A stretch of DNA of 64,000 nt from Symbiodinium natans (GCA_905221605.1 CAJNDS010001079.1:761001-825000), one strand, 5' to 3'; counted from the stretch's first letter, positions 42,385 to 53,984 are shown. The notes: generated by a model from the letters alone, not told the origin. Numbers and translations: made by a program.

Positions 42385-43010
42385 GGAAACGACTGAGGGG
42401 AAACAACTACTTAAATGAGATCTACCGGAACTAGGGGTAGGCAAGAAACGAATAAGGAAGCAACACCAGACAAAAAAAAACAAGTAGGCGACCACAACAA
42501 AGAAACCCAAACCCCGAAGGAAAGGAAAATATAGGAGACAGTGATAGAAAGCAAGGAATGCAGCAGACACAGCAACATGACCCCAGTCCCCCAATTTCTG
42601 TTTTTATTGGGTGGGGCGGCAGCGGGGGAAGTGGCGCATCAGTTTGTTCCTATATGTAGTCTTTGCTGCTCAAGGCCCTGAGACCTAGTCAGCTGTCGCA
42701 CGCGACACGTCATCTAGCCTTTGAGTAGCTGGAGCATTCCCCGCATGCGGAGTGGTGCGGCCCTGAGAGCGCCGACGGGATGAACGTCTGCATTTTCGAG
42801 TGCACAGAGCATAGGTGACGTGTGTAATCTTCTCAGGTGGCGTTCCTGGGCGTTCGTCAATGACGCGGCTCTTGGTCAACACAGTCAGGAGCTCGGTCAG
42901 GCTCAGCGACAGACTGTTCTCTGATTCGAGCGTGCCAAGACTAAATTCCTGCCTCATACAGAGCATCGTCGAAGCAGTTTTGGCCTGGAAGCCTCCACCG
43001 CTAGCCTCGC
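42385..43010. other. Unassigned sequence right of the copia insertion
   Basis: This would be the continuation of the locus into which copia inserted. An AAAAAAAAAC run sits near 42472. ORFs on both strands (42685-43203 minus is the longest) have no recognisable domain, and I see no continuation of the 33-35 kb gene relic. Confidence 0.35.
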
Positions 43011-43041
43011 ATGCATGCTTCGCGCAGCAGCTCTCGTGTTT

Positions 43042-43123
43042 GCAGCAATCGGACAGTGCTGCACACGCTGGCAATGTTGTTCGACTCACACAGGTGGCCC
43101 TCTGAACAGTTTTGTGTGGCCCC
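43042..43123. repeat. Diverged direct duplication, copy 1
   Basis: CAGCAATCGGACAGTGCTG through GGCAATGTTGTTCGAC to TTTTGTGTGGCC matches 43408-43483 with substitutions and small gaps, same orientation. Confidence 0.7.
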
Positions 43124-43407
43124 TGGAATCGAGGCGGAAAAGCGCCTTGCAAAGTACGAGCACGCGCAAGTCGCCAAGCCCACAGCGAGCAGAGATCCTT
43201 CAATTATCACGCCGCTCGATTCGGGCTCCTGGCTCCATGTGCCAACGCGCATGACCCGAAGGCCAGAGAGAAGTAACGGTTGGTGACCACGCATGCTGTG
43301 TGATGCAGAGCTGTCAGCGCTTTTGGCAGCAGTTGTTAGCAGCAGTCGCTGATATCGACGCTGCGAGAGCGCGTTGTCGTTTCATGCCGAGCCACACATG
43401 CTCCCTG

Positions 43408-43483
43408 CAGCAATCGGACAGCGCTGTAGATTGTGGCAATGTTGTTCGACGCAAATGGTCCTCTGAATGTTTTGTTTGGCCAC
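43408..43483. repeat. Diverged direct duplication, copy 2
   Basis: Counterpart of 43042-43123: CAGCAATCGGACAGCGCTG, GGCAATGTTGTTCGAC, TTTTGTTTGGCC, shifted by about 366 bp. Function unknown. Confidence 0.7.
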
Positions 43484-44849
43484 ACAAAGAGATTTAGGGT
43501 CAAGAGGCATCCCAGGACACTCATGTTTGTGTGGCGAAGCCATTAGATGCAGAGGGGAGAAGTTCAACGTTCAAGAGCTCAGGCTCTTTGCATCATCCTG
43601 CTCACGTCGGTTTGAGGCGCAACATGCAACTGCAGACCATTGACCGTCGCAGGGAGGGTGATTCCCAACTATTCCCCTTCGGACTCCATGCTACTTTGGG
43701 GCCCACCGAGAGGGGGCCCGAGAGGACTTTGAGCAGGGGACAGGACCACGATGTGTTCGGTAAGTCCGGATGATGGCACAGTGCCCGCAGCCTTTGAGGA
43801 AAGCTTGCTAAGAGCTGTCGTCTCCTGGAGATCCTTGGGCCCGCCCGCAATTGGACGTGTATGAGCGGAGCCTTCAAGGCGTTAATGAGGCTTCATGTTC
43901 ACTTCGAGGATGCACCGTATGCAAGGAGTCAGGGCGAATCAGCGCTCTCGGTGCGCATGGAGTGGGATCCTTGAAAAGTCTGGATTTCCGGGCGACCAAG
44001 ATGGTCGCGTCGCCGCACCTCCGCCTTTCAATCTGGGCCTTCGCCGTACACCCAAACCAGGGCCAGGCATGCCATTTGCGGCTCCGGTGAGGCTCCTTTC
44101 GGATGTCCATCGGCTCCCGCGTTCGCCGTGTTCGCCGTGTTCGCTGTGTTCGCCGTGTTAAGTGTGCCCTCGTCTCTGCTCGCAATGCGGTGTTCGGCCA
44201 AAGGCTTGGAGTGAGGTCTGGCGCCACAGACCAACAGTGTGACACTGCTTTCACTGCTTTCACTGCTTTCTGCGGCCCTTTGTTCCACACTTTGTCCTCA
44301 AAGGCACCTGCTCTGATTTCAACAACTAAGAAAGAGGTACCGACAGAAGCCAGGCCGTTGAGCCAGGCCAGTATACTGGAACCCAAACTGCAAGCTGGAG
44401 ATCGGGCCTGCCGCATTTCCGATTCGGCAGGCACTGCCAAAGAACGTACAACGTGCTGTCCTCGTTCTTGCCTTGTCCCGAGAGGTTTCGATCCAACCAA
44501 TTGACAGATGAATGGCTGCTACTCAGCTACTCCCAACGGCCCGAGTCGCCCCCACTCTGTTTGGATCATCACAGTCACTCGGGGGAAGAATATGTAAAAG
44601 TCGCCCCCGCTTGCGTTTACTCGAGGAAAACGACCATGGATGTAACCCCATCATGTACAGAGGGGTACTTAGGCCAAGCGCTCCCTCGAGAGTTACACAA
44701 TTTCGCAACGAATGTGCTGCTATTGGGGGAAGGGATGCCGCGGTCGACCTCATCAACTTGCTGAGTCCTCTGCGTTCATTGGGACTTCTTGACTGCTGAT
44801 GGGCATGTGACTTCAAATCGAACCCAAGGGTATCGTGCAACCCCCCGCC
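43484..44849. other. Unassigned sequence with short nonamer repeats
   Basis: Two tiny tandem repeats are present, GTTCGCCGT nonamers at about 44122-44160 and CACTGCTTT nonamers at about 44243-44270. Frames crossing them (44103-44504 plus, 43874-44500 minus) reflect the repeats. No gene is called. Confidence 0.4.
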
Positions 44850-44886
44850 ACCCAGCCCTAAACCCTAAAGCCTAAGCCCTAAACCA
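44850..44886. repeat. Short CCCTAAA-type patch
   Basis: Four degenerate CCCTAAA units on plus. Confidence 0.7.
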
Positions 44887-45872
44887 TGGTTTACGAACAA
44901 AGGTTTTGTCGGATGTGGGAGGCATCGATTCGCTGCGTTTACATGCGTTTACATGGTGTTTGACATGTTTTGTCGCATGTGGGTGGGACTTGCGTTCCCT
45001 CAAAAAAAGCTTCCACCAGTTCATGGTGGATAACATGTGTGCCATTTCTCGTTGCCTTCCCTCGGTGAAGATTTTGGGTGGGACTTTTCGGGGTCGTGGG
45101 TGGACCTGCGTTCCCTCGGGGGAAAGTAGTCGGAGGCAAAGTGGGCGGGACTAGGCCTGGCGGCCGCATGCATCTTTGCCTGAGACAGCTGTAGTGCATG
45201 CATGCTGCCACAGACAGTTGCAGATGCCAGCACAGCCCACATCACCCACGCGATACCTGTGTCAGATGCGCCGCGATGTCTTAGTCAACGCACGACCATC
45301 ACAGAAGAAGGATGCGCGTAGTGTGACTCTTGCAGCCGCAAGACTCGATGCTGATGCTGGAGAATCGGACACTTTCGCTCACTTGGCGACCCTTATTGAT
45401 CACTTGCCGTTGTAGCAGAACTGCGGACAATTGGAAGCTGGTGCCTGCAAGGAATTGCAAAGCGGTCCTGGACAAAAACAATGCTCCAGTGTGCGGCTGC
45501 ATTATGTCGAAGCGGCCCAACATGAGAGCATCTTGAGGTGACGCACTCGGATACACCATTCTTCAAGCCTCATCAAGTATGCGGATACCCCATTCTTGAT
45601 CACGGAACACTGCGTTTGAGCAAAAAAACCTCAAAACGCAGTTCCTGCATATCACCCTTCAGACCTATTCCAGATTTGTGTGACTCTATTTGTTGCTTGC
45701 AGCATCCAACGCGGCAAGCCGCTCCTGGGCGTGACCGTGCTTTGGAGCAACTTGATGATGCTCTTACTGGCTCTTACCAATTCTTCCCACTTCCTGAGCT
45801 GGCAGTGTTGCTCAGGGGGCCTTTCCCCCCCATTCCCCTTTCCCCCCTGACTGCCCTTTGAGGAGGAGCCGG
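44887..45872. other. Unassigned unique sequence
   Basis: Small internal similarities (GTGGGACTTGCGTTCCCTC at 44982 against GTGGACCTGCGTTCCCTC at 45100) suggest an old duplication of about 118 bp. ORFs up to 107 codons are unrecognised. Confidence 0.35.
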
Positions 45873-46319
45873 TCAGTTCATTGCGGCGCAATTTCCAGGG
45901 CCGATCTGAATCACGAGCGCTGCCTTCCCATGTTCACAATATGAGGTTGCTTGCGCGCCTCCAGCTTTGACATGTTCCCACACGTTAACCCATTGCTTCT
46001 TCAGTTTGCCCAAGGCTGCTGAGTGTCTTCGGGATTTGCAAATGCGCTTGCGCTTGCCAGGCTTCCCCAAGGGTAAGAGCGATACTGCTAGGGTCTCGGC
46101 GAAGCCTTGAGATCTGCCGTTCTGCCATTTGAAAGATGCACATCTATAGATTCTAGGTTTGAGCCGGTTGAGCATCGTGGTGAGACAGCTCAGGCTGTGA
46201 AGGTCCACATACTTCTCCCTTGTGACAATTTGATCCTCGTCCAGATCGAAGAAGTCAACCTCCTTCGGCTTGAGGGTTCGCCTCTTCTGCTCGATGTCGT
46301 TGTAGGCCCTTTCAGCCAT
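45873..46319 (-). CDS. Hypothetical protein, 148 aa
   Basis: The frame starts at ATG 46317-46319 (MAERAYNDIEQKRRTLKPKE). An acidic stretch follows (VDFFDLDEDQIVTREKYVDL), then a basic C-terminal half (GKPGKRKRICKSRRH), then WVNVWEHVKAGG before the stop at 45873. The mix of charged residues and aromatic positions is that of a real soluble protein rather than a shadow frame. No signal peptide, membrane segment or known domain is visible. It may be a complete small gene, an exon, or a fragment of a larger repeat-encoded protein. No neighbouring gene gives a functional clue. Confidence 0.4.
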   Translation of the reverse strand: MAERAYNDIEQKRRTLKPKEVDFFDLDEDQIVTREKYVDLHSLSCLTTMLNRLKPRIYRCASFKWQNGRSQGFAETLAVSLLPLGKPGKRKRICKSRRHSAALGKLKKQWVNVWEHVKAGGAQATSYCEHGKAALVIQIGPGNCAAMN

Positions 46320-47733
46320 TGCCGTGGCATCACGCCCCCCTTAATGCATAACACCCCCCCAAGCACAAGCGACCGTGCCGGACGCTCTTCGACTGGAGGA
46401 TTCATGTTCTGCTCTGTTGTTGACAGGGGTAAGAAATTTCGTTCCACAAGCCACAGCATGTTTTCATACTTTCAATGCCACTGGGGCATGCGCTAAGGCC
46501 GCTAAGGTGTGCCGCCCATCATTGTTTTGAAGGACCATCCATGCAGGTAGCTTTGGCCGATTATGGCAACAACGTTGCCCCAGAATTGTTTAAGCTACCT
46601 TAGGAAACACAACACTTTGCTTGCGCCAAACCTTGTTGCTCCTCACCTGCATAAACAAGGACGGCTTGATCTTTGCTCATGTGACAAGAGGCACAACACG
46701 GAATGTCAAAGCCCAAGTGCACGCAGTTTTGAGGCAAGCAGTCAGGATGTGAAGTTGTGTTCGTGATCGCATGTGCCTGTGGGCTGGGCGACGGAAGTCC
46801 GCACGTTGTATGACAAGATGGTGGAGGGGTTCGCTGGCGTAAGCCCCTAGTCCTAAAAGGTTGGATGTCAGGTATCGGTTTTGTGCCAGGGATCGCTGGT
46901 ATCTGCACAGACGCCTCAGAACTTGTAAGTATGGAGCCCTCACAAGCAAACAAGCTAGCACGCCAAGGCATAGGGGTTACTCCCAACGTCGCGCCTTTTA
47001 TCAGAAGGCTTAGGGCGCAGGGCTTGAAAGCAACGGTGGGGCTTTAGCTTCCAACCTGCGCTTTAAAGCTGGCATCCTTGCCTTTTAAGCCCCGCGTTTG
47101 CACGCAGTGGATCCGAAGGCAGGGGCTGCTGGCCGGCGTAAACGATGTCCTTGGATGACTCTGACCTTTCGCGCTTTGCGGTTCGGATGCTCGGAGGGGC
47201 CCAACTGCCTGGCCCTAAAAGCAGAGGCAGCAGAGGCAGCAGGCTTGTTCACTTTCTGAACTTTTGCCGAGACATGTGACAGACCAGCTTCCATTTCTTG
47301 TCAATGATTGGGCTTACATATCTGGTGTGGGAGTTGAAACGCAGGCCTGGGGGACCTATAGATCCTAGGGTAGCGGACTGGCGCAACAGGGTTTGCAGAG
47401 AGCGATCTTGGGCTTCGTGCACCGCCTAAAGTGAGAAGCCATCACGCTGACACCAGTCTCCGTTTCTCGCATCTGGACTAACCGTGTGCGCAGGGAAGCT
47501 CGCCGGATTCATCTTGACAGCATGAGAACCCATGACCGTGTGGGCTTGTCGATCTTGTCGGTGCAATCCCCGAGCCTGAAAGCCATTGAAAGCCCACGTG
47601 TGCTTTGTTCCGCATGGCTCAAAGATGCAGCAAGCGCTGGATCGCCAAATTCGGGGCTTCCTTTGCTGTTCGAGAAGCGACAATCCTCCGGACACTTCTC
47701 ACGTCAACTTGCGCTGAACGGCGTACCATCGTT
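46320..47733. other. Unassigned unique sequence
   Basis: Overlapping ORFs of 60-130 codons on both strands without domain. The minus frame 46600-46986 is Pro/Thr/Cys-rich. No gene is called. Confidence 0.35.
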
Positions 47734-48306
47734 CTACCCTTCTAAGCTCCCACAGCATGGCAAATGCTGCTGTCTGAGCATTGCCACTGCACAAGTTGGC
47801 GTAGCATGTTGCGCCTTTGTGGCACCCTCAAAAGCAAGGCTCGGACGCCTTCCCTCATTAACCATCATGTGGGAACTGTGCCATGTCCACGCAGGGGAGG
47901 GGGCACTTTCCGGCCTGAGCTTGCTGTGATTCAGTCTTGTGGCACAAGCCCCAAGTCTTCTTTCGCCTGAACCATCACTAGACAAGAGAAGGAGGACGAG
48001 GCTGCAAACGACACCAGCATCATCAACTCGAATGCGAGCTGCAAACTCGGACCGCTTGCCTTCAGAATCTGAGACTCTCAATTCCACTCCGCTCGTGCAA
48101 TGAGCGGAGGGCAACGCGCCATTCTTCCAAAACTGGCCCCAACCTAGACGCCAGGCGTCCGGAACGTGTGGTCTATGCTCCCAAGCTGTTAAATCGACTG
48201 GCGCCGGCTCATGATGGCCGCCGCAGCTAGGGAATGCTTTGAGTTGACTGAGCACCCCTTCAGGAAGAAAAGCGGGTAAGCGGGGTTCAGGGTTCGGGAA
48301 GTCCAC
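47734..48306 (-). CDS. Uncertain coding segment
   Basis: A 190-codon minus-strand frame. Its first 100 residues read like protein (PNPEPRLPAFLPEGVLSQLK, HVPDAWRLGWGQFW, LRVSDSEGKRSEFAARIRVD). The frame is also open upstream through AADEEVDFP beyond the first start codon. The later part looks like noncoding translation, so an exon of about 300 bp is more likely than a whole gene. No domain is recognised. Confidence 0.25.
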   Translation of the reverse strand: MDFPNPEPRLPAFLPEGVLSQLKAFPSCGGHHEPAPVDLTAWEHRPHVPDAWRLGWGQFWKNGALPSAHCTSGVELRVSDSEGKRSEFAARIRVDDAGVVCSLVLLLLSSDGSGERRLGACATRLNHSKLRPESAPSPAWTWHSSHMMVNEGRRPSLAFEGATKAQHATPTCAVAMLRQQHLPCCGSLEG

Positions 48307-49428
48307 TTCTTCGTCAGCTGCAGATGCCGCATGCCCTGAAGGTGGGCACAGATGTGGTATCCCCCCTGAAGATGAATGTATTGAAAGCTGGGGGTACCGC
48401 CCTCAGAAGTAGGGTTTGGGCCTGTCTGGAAGGAGAACTTATGCATGATGGGGGACCATCAAATACCTTGTTATAGGGTTTCCCTGGTTGTGAATGTAGT
48501 GGCGCGCCAGGCTCCCTGAAGACAATCGCGGACCCATCCAATACATCATGACCTTCGGGGCGCAGTCTGGAAGCATGAGCCCAGCAAGCAGCATGAAGTG
48601 CACGATGCTCCAAGATCACAGATGGAAGCCATAATAACATGCCTGTGTCCCAAACTCCTGACTCTCGTAGCGTGGCACTCCCCACCTGTGTTCCGCATCT
48701 CGACTGAGCCAGGCTATGGCTCGAAGGGGCCACCTCCTGCTACACAGGTTTGCAGACGAAGCTGGGTTTTTGTTTATCGACGAGTCGGCAGGATGTAGGG
48801 CCAACAGTCAGCCAAATCAGTCTCGACTCATCCTGATGGGGGGGGGGGGCTTTGAGCCCTCGTGCCCAAAGCTTGGAGCCGAGCGGAGGCCCCCATGTGC
48901 TGGCCGGGAACCACATTGCACTTCCTGATGATTGCTGACCGAGATGATTGCCATTTGCGAATTTTGCGAAGCTTCCAAGCAAGAACCTAAAGTTCCTAAA
49001 GGACATGACATGCCTGTCGATGCAAGGACGCGAGCCAACGGCGTGCGGTCCGCGACCGCCCCCACCCTTAGACAAGCTTGGATCAAAGCCTTTATTCTGT
49101 GCGGGACACGTCGTACTCAGTCCTACTCCTAAGGTTTAGGGCGTTGAGGGTTTTCAGCGATTCAGCGTTGAGAGGGTTCAAGGAGTGACGGCCGCATGCC
49201 GGCACGACTGTCTTCGAGCCGGCTAGAGGCAGCTTTGAGAGACGGGCGCGTAGATCTGCTCGGGCACGGTGTGCCTTTGATGTGGGCTGCACATCCTGCA
49301 CGCGCTTGGCGACTCAGAACTGAGAACATGGTGGCGTCGTGGAGAAAAAGTCTATGGCGGATCCATGATGATCCATACCAATTTCTTCGCTTGTGCCTCA
49401 TGGCACGTTGTTTGTCACATACATCATA
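48307..49428. other. Unassigned unique sequence
   Basis: A G-run lies at about 48840-48849. ORFs of 60-140 codons overlap on both strands. No gene is called. Confidence 0.35.
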
Positions 49429-50145
49429 TCACTGCCAGGCAAGTAGCTGAGGACCAGGGTGTGACAGGACATGTAATGCCCATATTATGCGTTGCTTGAC
49501 AAAGCCAGAGAGGGAGAGCAGAGGCGGAAAGGAGTGCGTCGCCGTGTCGGTATCATGGGCTGAGGCTTGCGCCCGCATGACAGGTCTCTGGCGGGGGGGT
49601 CGCTGTCGGCACTGTTCCCATTTAGGTCTGCAACCGCAGGCGAGGACAGGAGATGCCAGGTCAGCATCGCCAGAGTTGCGTAGCTGCGTCGTCCTTTGTG
49701 CGACGTGACATGATGGCAGGCTTTCGATGAAGTCGCAGTTGCCAAAACTTGCCTGTCTCCCAAAGTAAACGTCCGAAATACATGTTCTGTCCTCGTACAA
49801 TACTCGCAAAACTGTCGCACCCGTGCTTCTGAAGCTGCGAGCATCCGTGTGCAAGAACGGCCTTTCCAGGTCAGTGTCTCTGCGCATATGCTCGTCTAGT
49901 GACCATGGCATTGGAGTCCCTTGCGCTTGCAAGAGTCTTGGCATGCAGTTGTTGAGGCGGGAAGCAAGGCAACATCGCACAAGATTGTTTAGGCAATCGC
50001 GTAGAATTTCTGGAGAGTGAGTCAGTCTTCGCAGCAGGAGAAAACCGGCCAACGCCTTTGGCAAGTGGTAGGGGTTAGGTGGGGTGTTGCAGTGGTTTTG
50101 TGCCGACCCCACAAGCAGCGGTAGGCTCTGTGAGCACCTGCGCAT
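49429..50145 (-). CDS. Uncertain coding segment
   Basis: A 238-codon minus-strand frame whose first 165 residues look protein-like (NPYHLPKALAGFLLLRRL, MRRDTDLERPFLHTDARSF, RVLYEDRTCISDVYFGRQ). The last 70 are low-complexity Arg/Pro/Ser. A competing minus frame (49485-49844) is also protein-like in its first 70 residues, so a frameshift or intron near 49690 is possible. No domain is recognised. Confidence 0.25.
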   Translation of the reverse strand: MRRCSQSLPLLVGSAQNHCNTPPNPYHLPKALAGFLLLRRLTHSPEILRDCLNNLVRCCLASRLNNCMPRLLQAQGTPMPWSLDEHMRRDTDLERPFLHTDARSFRSTGATVLRVLYEDRTCISDVYFGRQASFGNCDFIESLPSCHVAQRTTQLRNSGDADLASPVLACGCRPKWEQCRQRPPRQRPVMRAQASAHDTDTATHSFPPLLSLSGFVKQRIIWALHVLSHPGPQLLAWQ

Positions 50146-50722
50146 TCGCTCCTTCTAAGGTCTCCTAGGAAGATAGCGAGAAAGCAACAAAAAGGCAGAG
50201 GCCTCTCGGATGCAGGCTTTGTCGAGGCTCGGACCCGATCAGCTAACGTAGACCTGATGTTTGGGGCACATAATTAGCTTGCAAAGCATAGCAAGGCCCA
50301 TGATCTTGAGCGACGCAGGGATTAATGTGAGTGTGTGCTCGAGAAAGTACGAGACCAAGGCTCCTGTGCTGTCCGCTTGCTGGGCATGTCTGGACACCCG
50401 GAGTGCCTGTCCCGACGCGGCCCTGACTAGCGCCATCACCAGCGCCAAGCAGCCGCGTCTCCAATATTCAACACAGTTCCCGAAAGTCTGAAAGAACGGT
50501 TTGGCCGACGACTTCTTCAATGGGAGGCCTGGGGACAGCCGGGGAAATTCCTTCCGATCTCCACGGACCATTAGCTCCACGCCAGCTGCGCTTCGGCCCC
50601 TGACACCAGTGCAAGTCCACCCACCCCTCAAACAAGCCAGTGGAGCTGCAGCCCAGGTCCCTCGCGAGGTCCAGCAGCCACCCCCCCGCGCTTAATGAAT
50701 GTAGGAGTGGTGGGGGGTGCAT
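50146..50722. other. Unassigned sequence
   Basis: Frames on both strands of 60-130 codons, none recognised. Confidence 0.35.
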
Positions 50723-50749
50723 AATTGTAGGACATGTTTTCCTACAATT
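50723..50749. repeat. Perfect 10-bp inverted repeat (hairpin)
   Basis: AATTGTAGGA and TCCTACAATT are exact reverse complements separated by 7 bases (CATGTTT). TCCTACAATTG recurs about 100 bp away at 50839. Could be a terminal fragment of a small transposon or a regulatory hairpin. Confidence 0.8.
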
Positions 50750-51479
50750 GCCAGTGTCCGTTTCCAGCGGAAATAAGCAGGGGTATGCGTGGCTTGCCCT
50801 GCACGAGGTAGCTGCAAAACGTGGACCCAGACGTGGGATCCTACAATTGACACATTCGTATCGGTGGGGCAGCGAAAATTGTAATCTACATTTTCTCCCC
50901 CCCCCCCCTCCTAAGCACGGGGGGCTCAGCAGCCTGTTCTATCCAGCCGGGGTTCGTGGACCGACGCACCCTTGCTTGGCTTCAGGCTGCTGCACGAAAC
51001 AGATGATTCGGCCTCCATGCATCCGAGTTCCTGTTTCGCTGCGATGAAGATTCATGGAGCTCTCAGCTTCTCTCTTTGCCTTGCTGGTTGCCAGATAGTG
51101 CAGCCCTGTATTGGGGGAGTGGGGATCTGTGGGGGTATGTCTTATCATGCCAGGTCTTACAGTCTTCCGGATACCCCAGCGCAGAAAATCTTATTGCTGC
51201 CCGCCGGCCATACACAGCTTGCACGAGCATGTCATGCAACAGCGTTGGCAGCTCCAAGCTAGTCCAAGCTAGTCAAAGTACTGGCGGGATAGCTGGCGCA
51301 GGCTGGCATGAATGTCCCCTCTTGCAGTGGCTGTCAGTGGCGGTAAGCCTTCCTGACCTCTCTCTCGTGCTCCTCACCAAAAGTTAGCAGCTCGCTCCCT
51401 GTGCTGTTGTTGCGACGGAAGGGGAGGGGTGTGTGATACGATCCATCCGCCTCATCAGTCACATGCATCTCCTTGAACT
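50750..51479. other. Unassigned sequence
   Basis: A C-run lies at about 50899-50908. Frames up to about 100 codons occur on both strands, none recognised. Confidence 0.35.
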
Positions 51480-53230
51480 TTCGTGGGTTCTGCACAAGCG
51501 TATTTGAAGGTTTATGACCCTATCATCACGCAGTGCCTTAGATTGTCGAGGGCATTGCAGCATTTTGACCTTGCTGAAATGTTGGATTGCCCGGTCCCGC
51601 AGCTGGACAAAGCAAGGCTTTCGGAGTCCCTGGTGGGGTATGGCTTTCTTACCACAGCGCAGTACATCGCGGATCTTTTCTCTGCGGTGTCGGACTTGCC
51701 GAGTGTCATCAATGCCAGTTTTCCTGCAATGCTCAGCTACGCTGACCCAGATTACACTTCTGCTCGCATTCGAGTCCCACCAAAAAGGTCCCCTGGAGCG
51801 TACGGCAGGGCTGCCCATTGTGATTGGTTTTCCTGAATCTGACAATAAAATTACTGACCTGCAGATCAATGTGCCGCCTGCAGCCATGGTGGCCTTCTTG
51901 GCTGGCCGCGCTTATCGGTGTCCCAAGTGCCCTACTGCCAAATATGTGATGGACGCGCACAATGGACTGCCACAAGTCACTGGCCAAGCCTCCCAAGAAG
52001 CCTTGCAGGCATGGGCCGCAGCTGCTAAGCACACGGACGTGGAAACGCCAGGCTTGCCCAGCCCAGCCTGAATACGTTCCTAGGCATCACTGCAGGGCAC
52101 AGAGACACTTGGGCAAAGGCACTATCAAGAATTTAGGCCGGACCTCCCCCCTGCCCATTTCCTTAACGTCATCCGGCTTGCTCTTGCGGCCTCGGTGGCC
52201 AACCAAAATATTGAACATTTTTGGTCAGTTTACAACTTGGAATGGCCTGACACCTCTCACAGAATGGCTGTTTTTCTGCGGCGAGTGTTGCTTCTAGAGT
52301 GTGCGCCTGTATTAAGGGGCTCATGCGAGCCAAACATCCGACCAAGCAGCAACTCAACAGCTTCTGGTTTGGAATGTACTGTCATGGCACCCCCAAGGAC
52401 CCTGATCCTTCGGCCTGCGTGCAGCAGTTACCTCCTTCCCCTTTCAGTGTAAGGACGAAGGTGTTGTGCAGTGAGTTGCCTGCTTCTATGTGCTACGACC
52501 GTGTGTGAACCCCTCGGACTTGAGTGTTGACCATCTCTCGTCTGGACGGTGACACCCCCTTGTCGTACATGCCAATTGGGAGACCAGCTAGGGGATGCTG
52601 CTTCTGGGTTGTGGACACTTCCACGCGGAGATCAGGTTTCCACTTCCCTGGCAATGTTGCCATCGAGCACCTGTGGACAACCTGGCCTTCACGAGAGCCA
52701 TTCTCGCCTGTGCTTGGGTTGCTGCGGGGTTCTCTGCTTGCGTCAAAGCAGCCATACATGACTACCTCCCCATCGGTAGGTGGCCAAGCGTGATGTGAGC
52801 CCTCACATCTCCTCGCCGACGTCTGTCGGTTTGTGCATGGAGGGTCTGATTCTGGGAATTGAACCCTCAACCCTCACCAGCCAAGGATAGTTGCTCGGCC
52901 TTGAGTGCGAAGTTTCGACTGGGAAACCCGCTTTCTGCGGGGCAGGTGGGGTCCCCGCCTGCTTGGGTTTGCCTGATGGCTCTGATTGGAACGAAGCAGA
53001 TAAGCCTGCCTTGGCCGTCGGACGAGACTGTTGTGAGTCAAAAGAACGTTGCGCCTTGTGCTCGGAGAGGCTCCACTGGCTGACCACCATGGCGCCTCTG
53101 GGCTGGTCCTACCCTTTGTTCTTGCCATTAAGTCCCCACTGACTGAACCACCATGGGGCAACTTTACACTTCGAATCAAGAAGGCTGACACCTGGAACGT
53201 CATAAGAATCGCATCTGGCCACAGCACAAA
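51480..53230 (+). pseudogene. Decayed coding remnant B
   Basis: Successive plus-strand pieces are protein-like but change frame. 51483-51790 contains SESLVGYGFLTTAQYIADLF. A shifted frame to 52071 contains LPIVIGFPESDNKITDLQIN and AYRCPKCPTAKYVMDAHNG. 52146-52318 contains HFLNVIRLALAASVANQNIE and WPDTSHRMAVFLRRVLLLE. Another shift gives KHPTKQQLNSFWFGMYCHGT (to 52508). The next piece has GCGHFHAEIRFPLPWQ (about 52610). The last has LAIKSPLTEPPWGNFTLRIK (about 53125). The GHF-AE-PLPWQ block matches remnant A. At least three frameshifts mark it as a pseudogene. Related proteins are, as I recall, repetitive in Symbiodiniaceae genomes, but I cannot name the family. Confidence 0.6.
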
Positions 53231-53614
53231 GGCCTCTTTAAATAATTATTTGCAGATTCGTTGCAGATTTTTTGCAGATGTGGGGTTTCGTGATTTGCAG
53301 ACGGGGCCTTCTGACGTGCACCAACAGCTATCTGCGCCCGGACACGTACAACGCCACTGAAGCCACCAGGTACTACTTGGTAGCCCAGTGGTACCCTTTA
53401 CCGTTTTTTTTGTTCATGGTTTCACCTTGCAAAGTCACCAACCAGAAAAGGGTGCCCTTGTTATAGTATGGTTATTGGGCTACTAAGTGTAGGGGGCTTG
53501 AGAATTGGAATGGGGCTTTGGGGGGATAGTATGCTATGCTACTATTCTGTTCAGGGACCATAAGGGAAGACTATTCGCAATTTGTCCGACCCCTTTTTTC
53601 GGCCATCGGAACAT
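53231..53614. other. Unassigned spacer
   Basis: Starts with short repeats of GCAGATT at about 53251-53277. No frame supported. Confidence 0.4.
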
Positions 53615-53705
53615 GGGTGGTCTAAATTGGGGCCCCTTTTTGGATCCCCTATATGGTACGGAGACCTGCAAAAAGAACGGCGAGAAGGACCCGAACTTGG
53701 AGAAC
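53615..53705. repeat. Diverged repeat, copy 2
   Basis: Counterpart of 18430-18535, same orientation, roughly 70 percent alike by eye over about 90 bp. Confidence 0.6.
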
Positions 53706-53757
53706 CACTTATCTGTTTTATCTTGCCTGACATGGGATGTTGTTCTGTCCAAACCCT

Positions 53758-53890
53758 GAACCGTAAACTTAAACCCTAAACCTTGAACCCTAAAGAGGGT
53801 TTAGGGTTTAGGGTTTAGGGTTTAGGGTTTGGGGTTTAGGGTGTAGGGTTTAGGGTTTAGGGTTGTTAGGGTTACCCTAAACCCTAAAAG
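53758..53890. repeat. Interstitial telomere-like tract with two strand switches
   Basis: CCCTAAA-type units switch to TTTAGGG units at about 53797 and back to CCCTAAA at about 53874. Head-to-head joints of this kind arise by inversion or end-to-end joining of telomeric sequence. Confidence 0.9.
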
Positions 53891-53984
53891 TAGTGGGACA
53901 ACCTAGGCCGTGATCGCGATGAACTCGATTGAGCTGGTGGGCATTGTGGAAGCGTATCATGAGAGCATCTGCCTGTCCCTTGAG

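Noticed and set aside
42319-42594. Minus-strand hydrophobic ORF spanning the right copia boundary
   Set aside because: It crosses the LTR/flank junction created by the insertion and so cannot be an ancestral gene frame.
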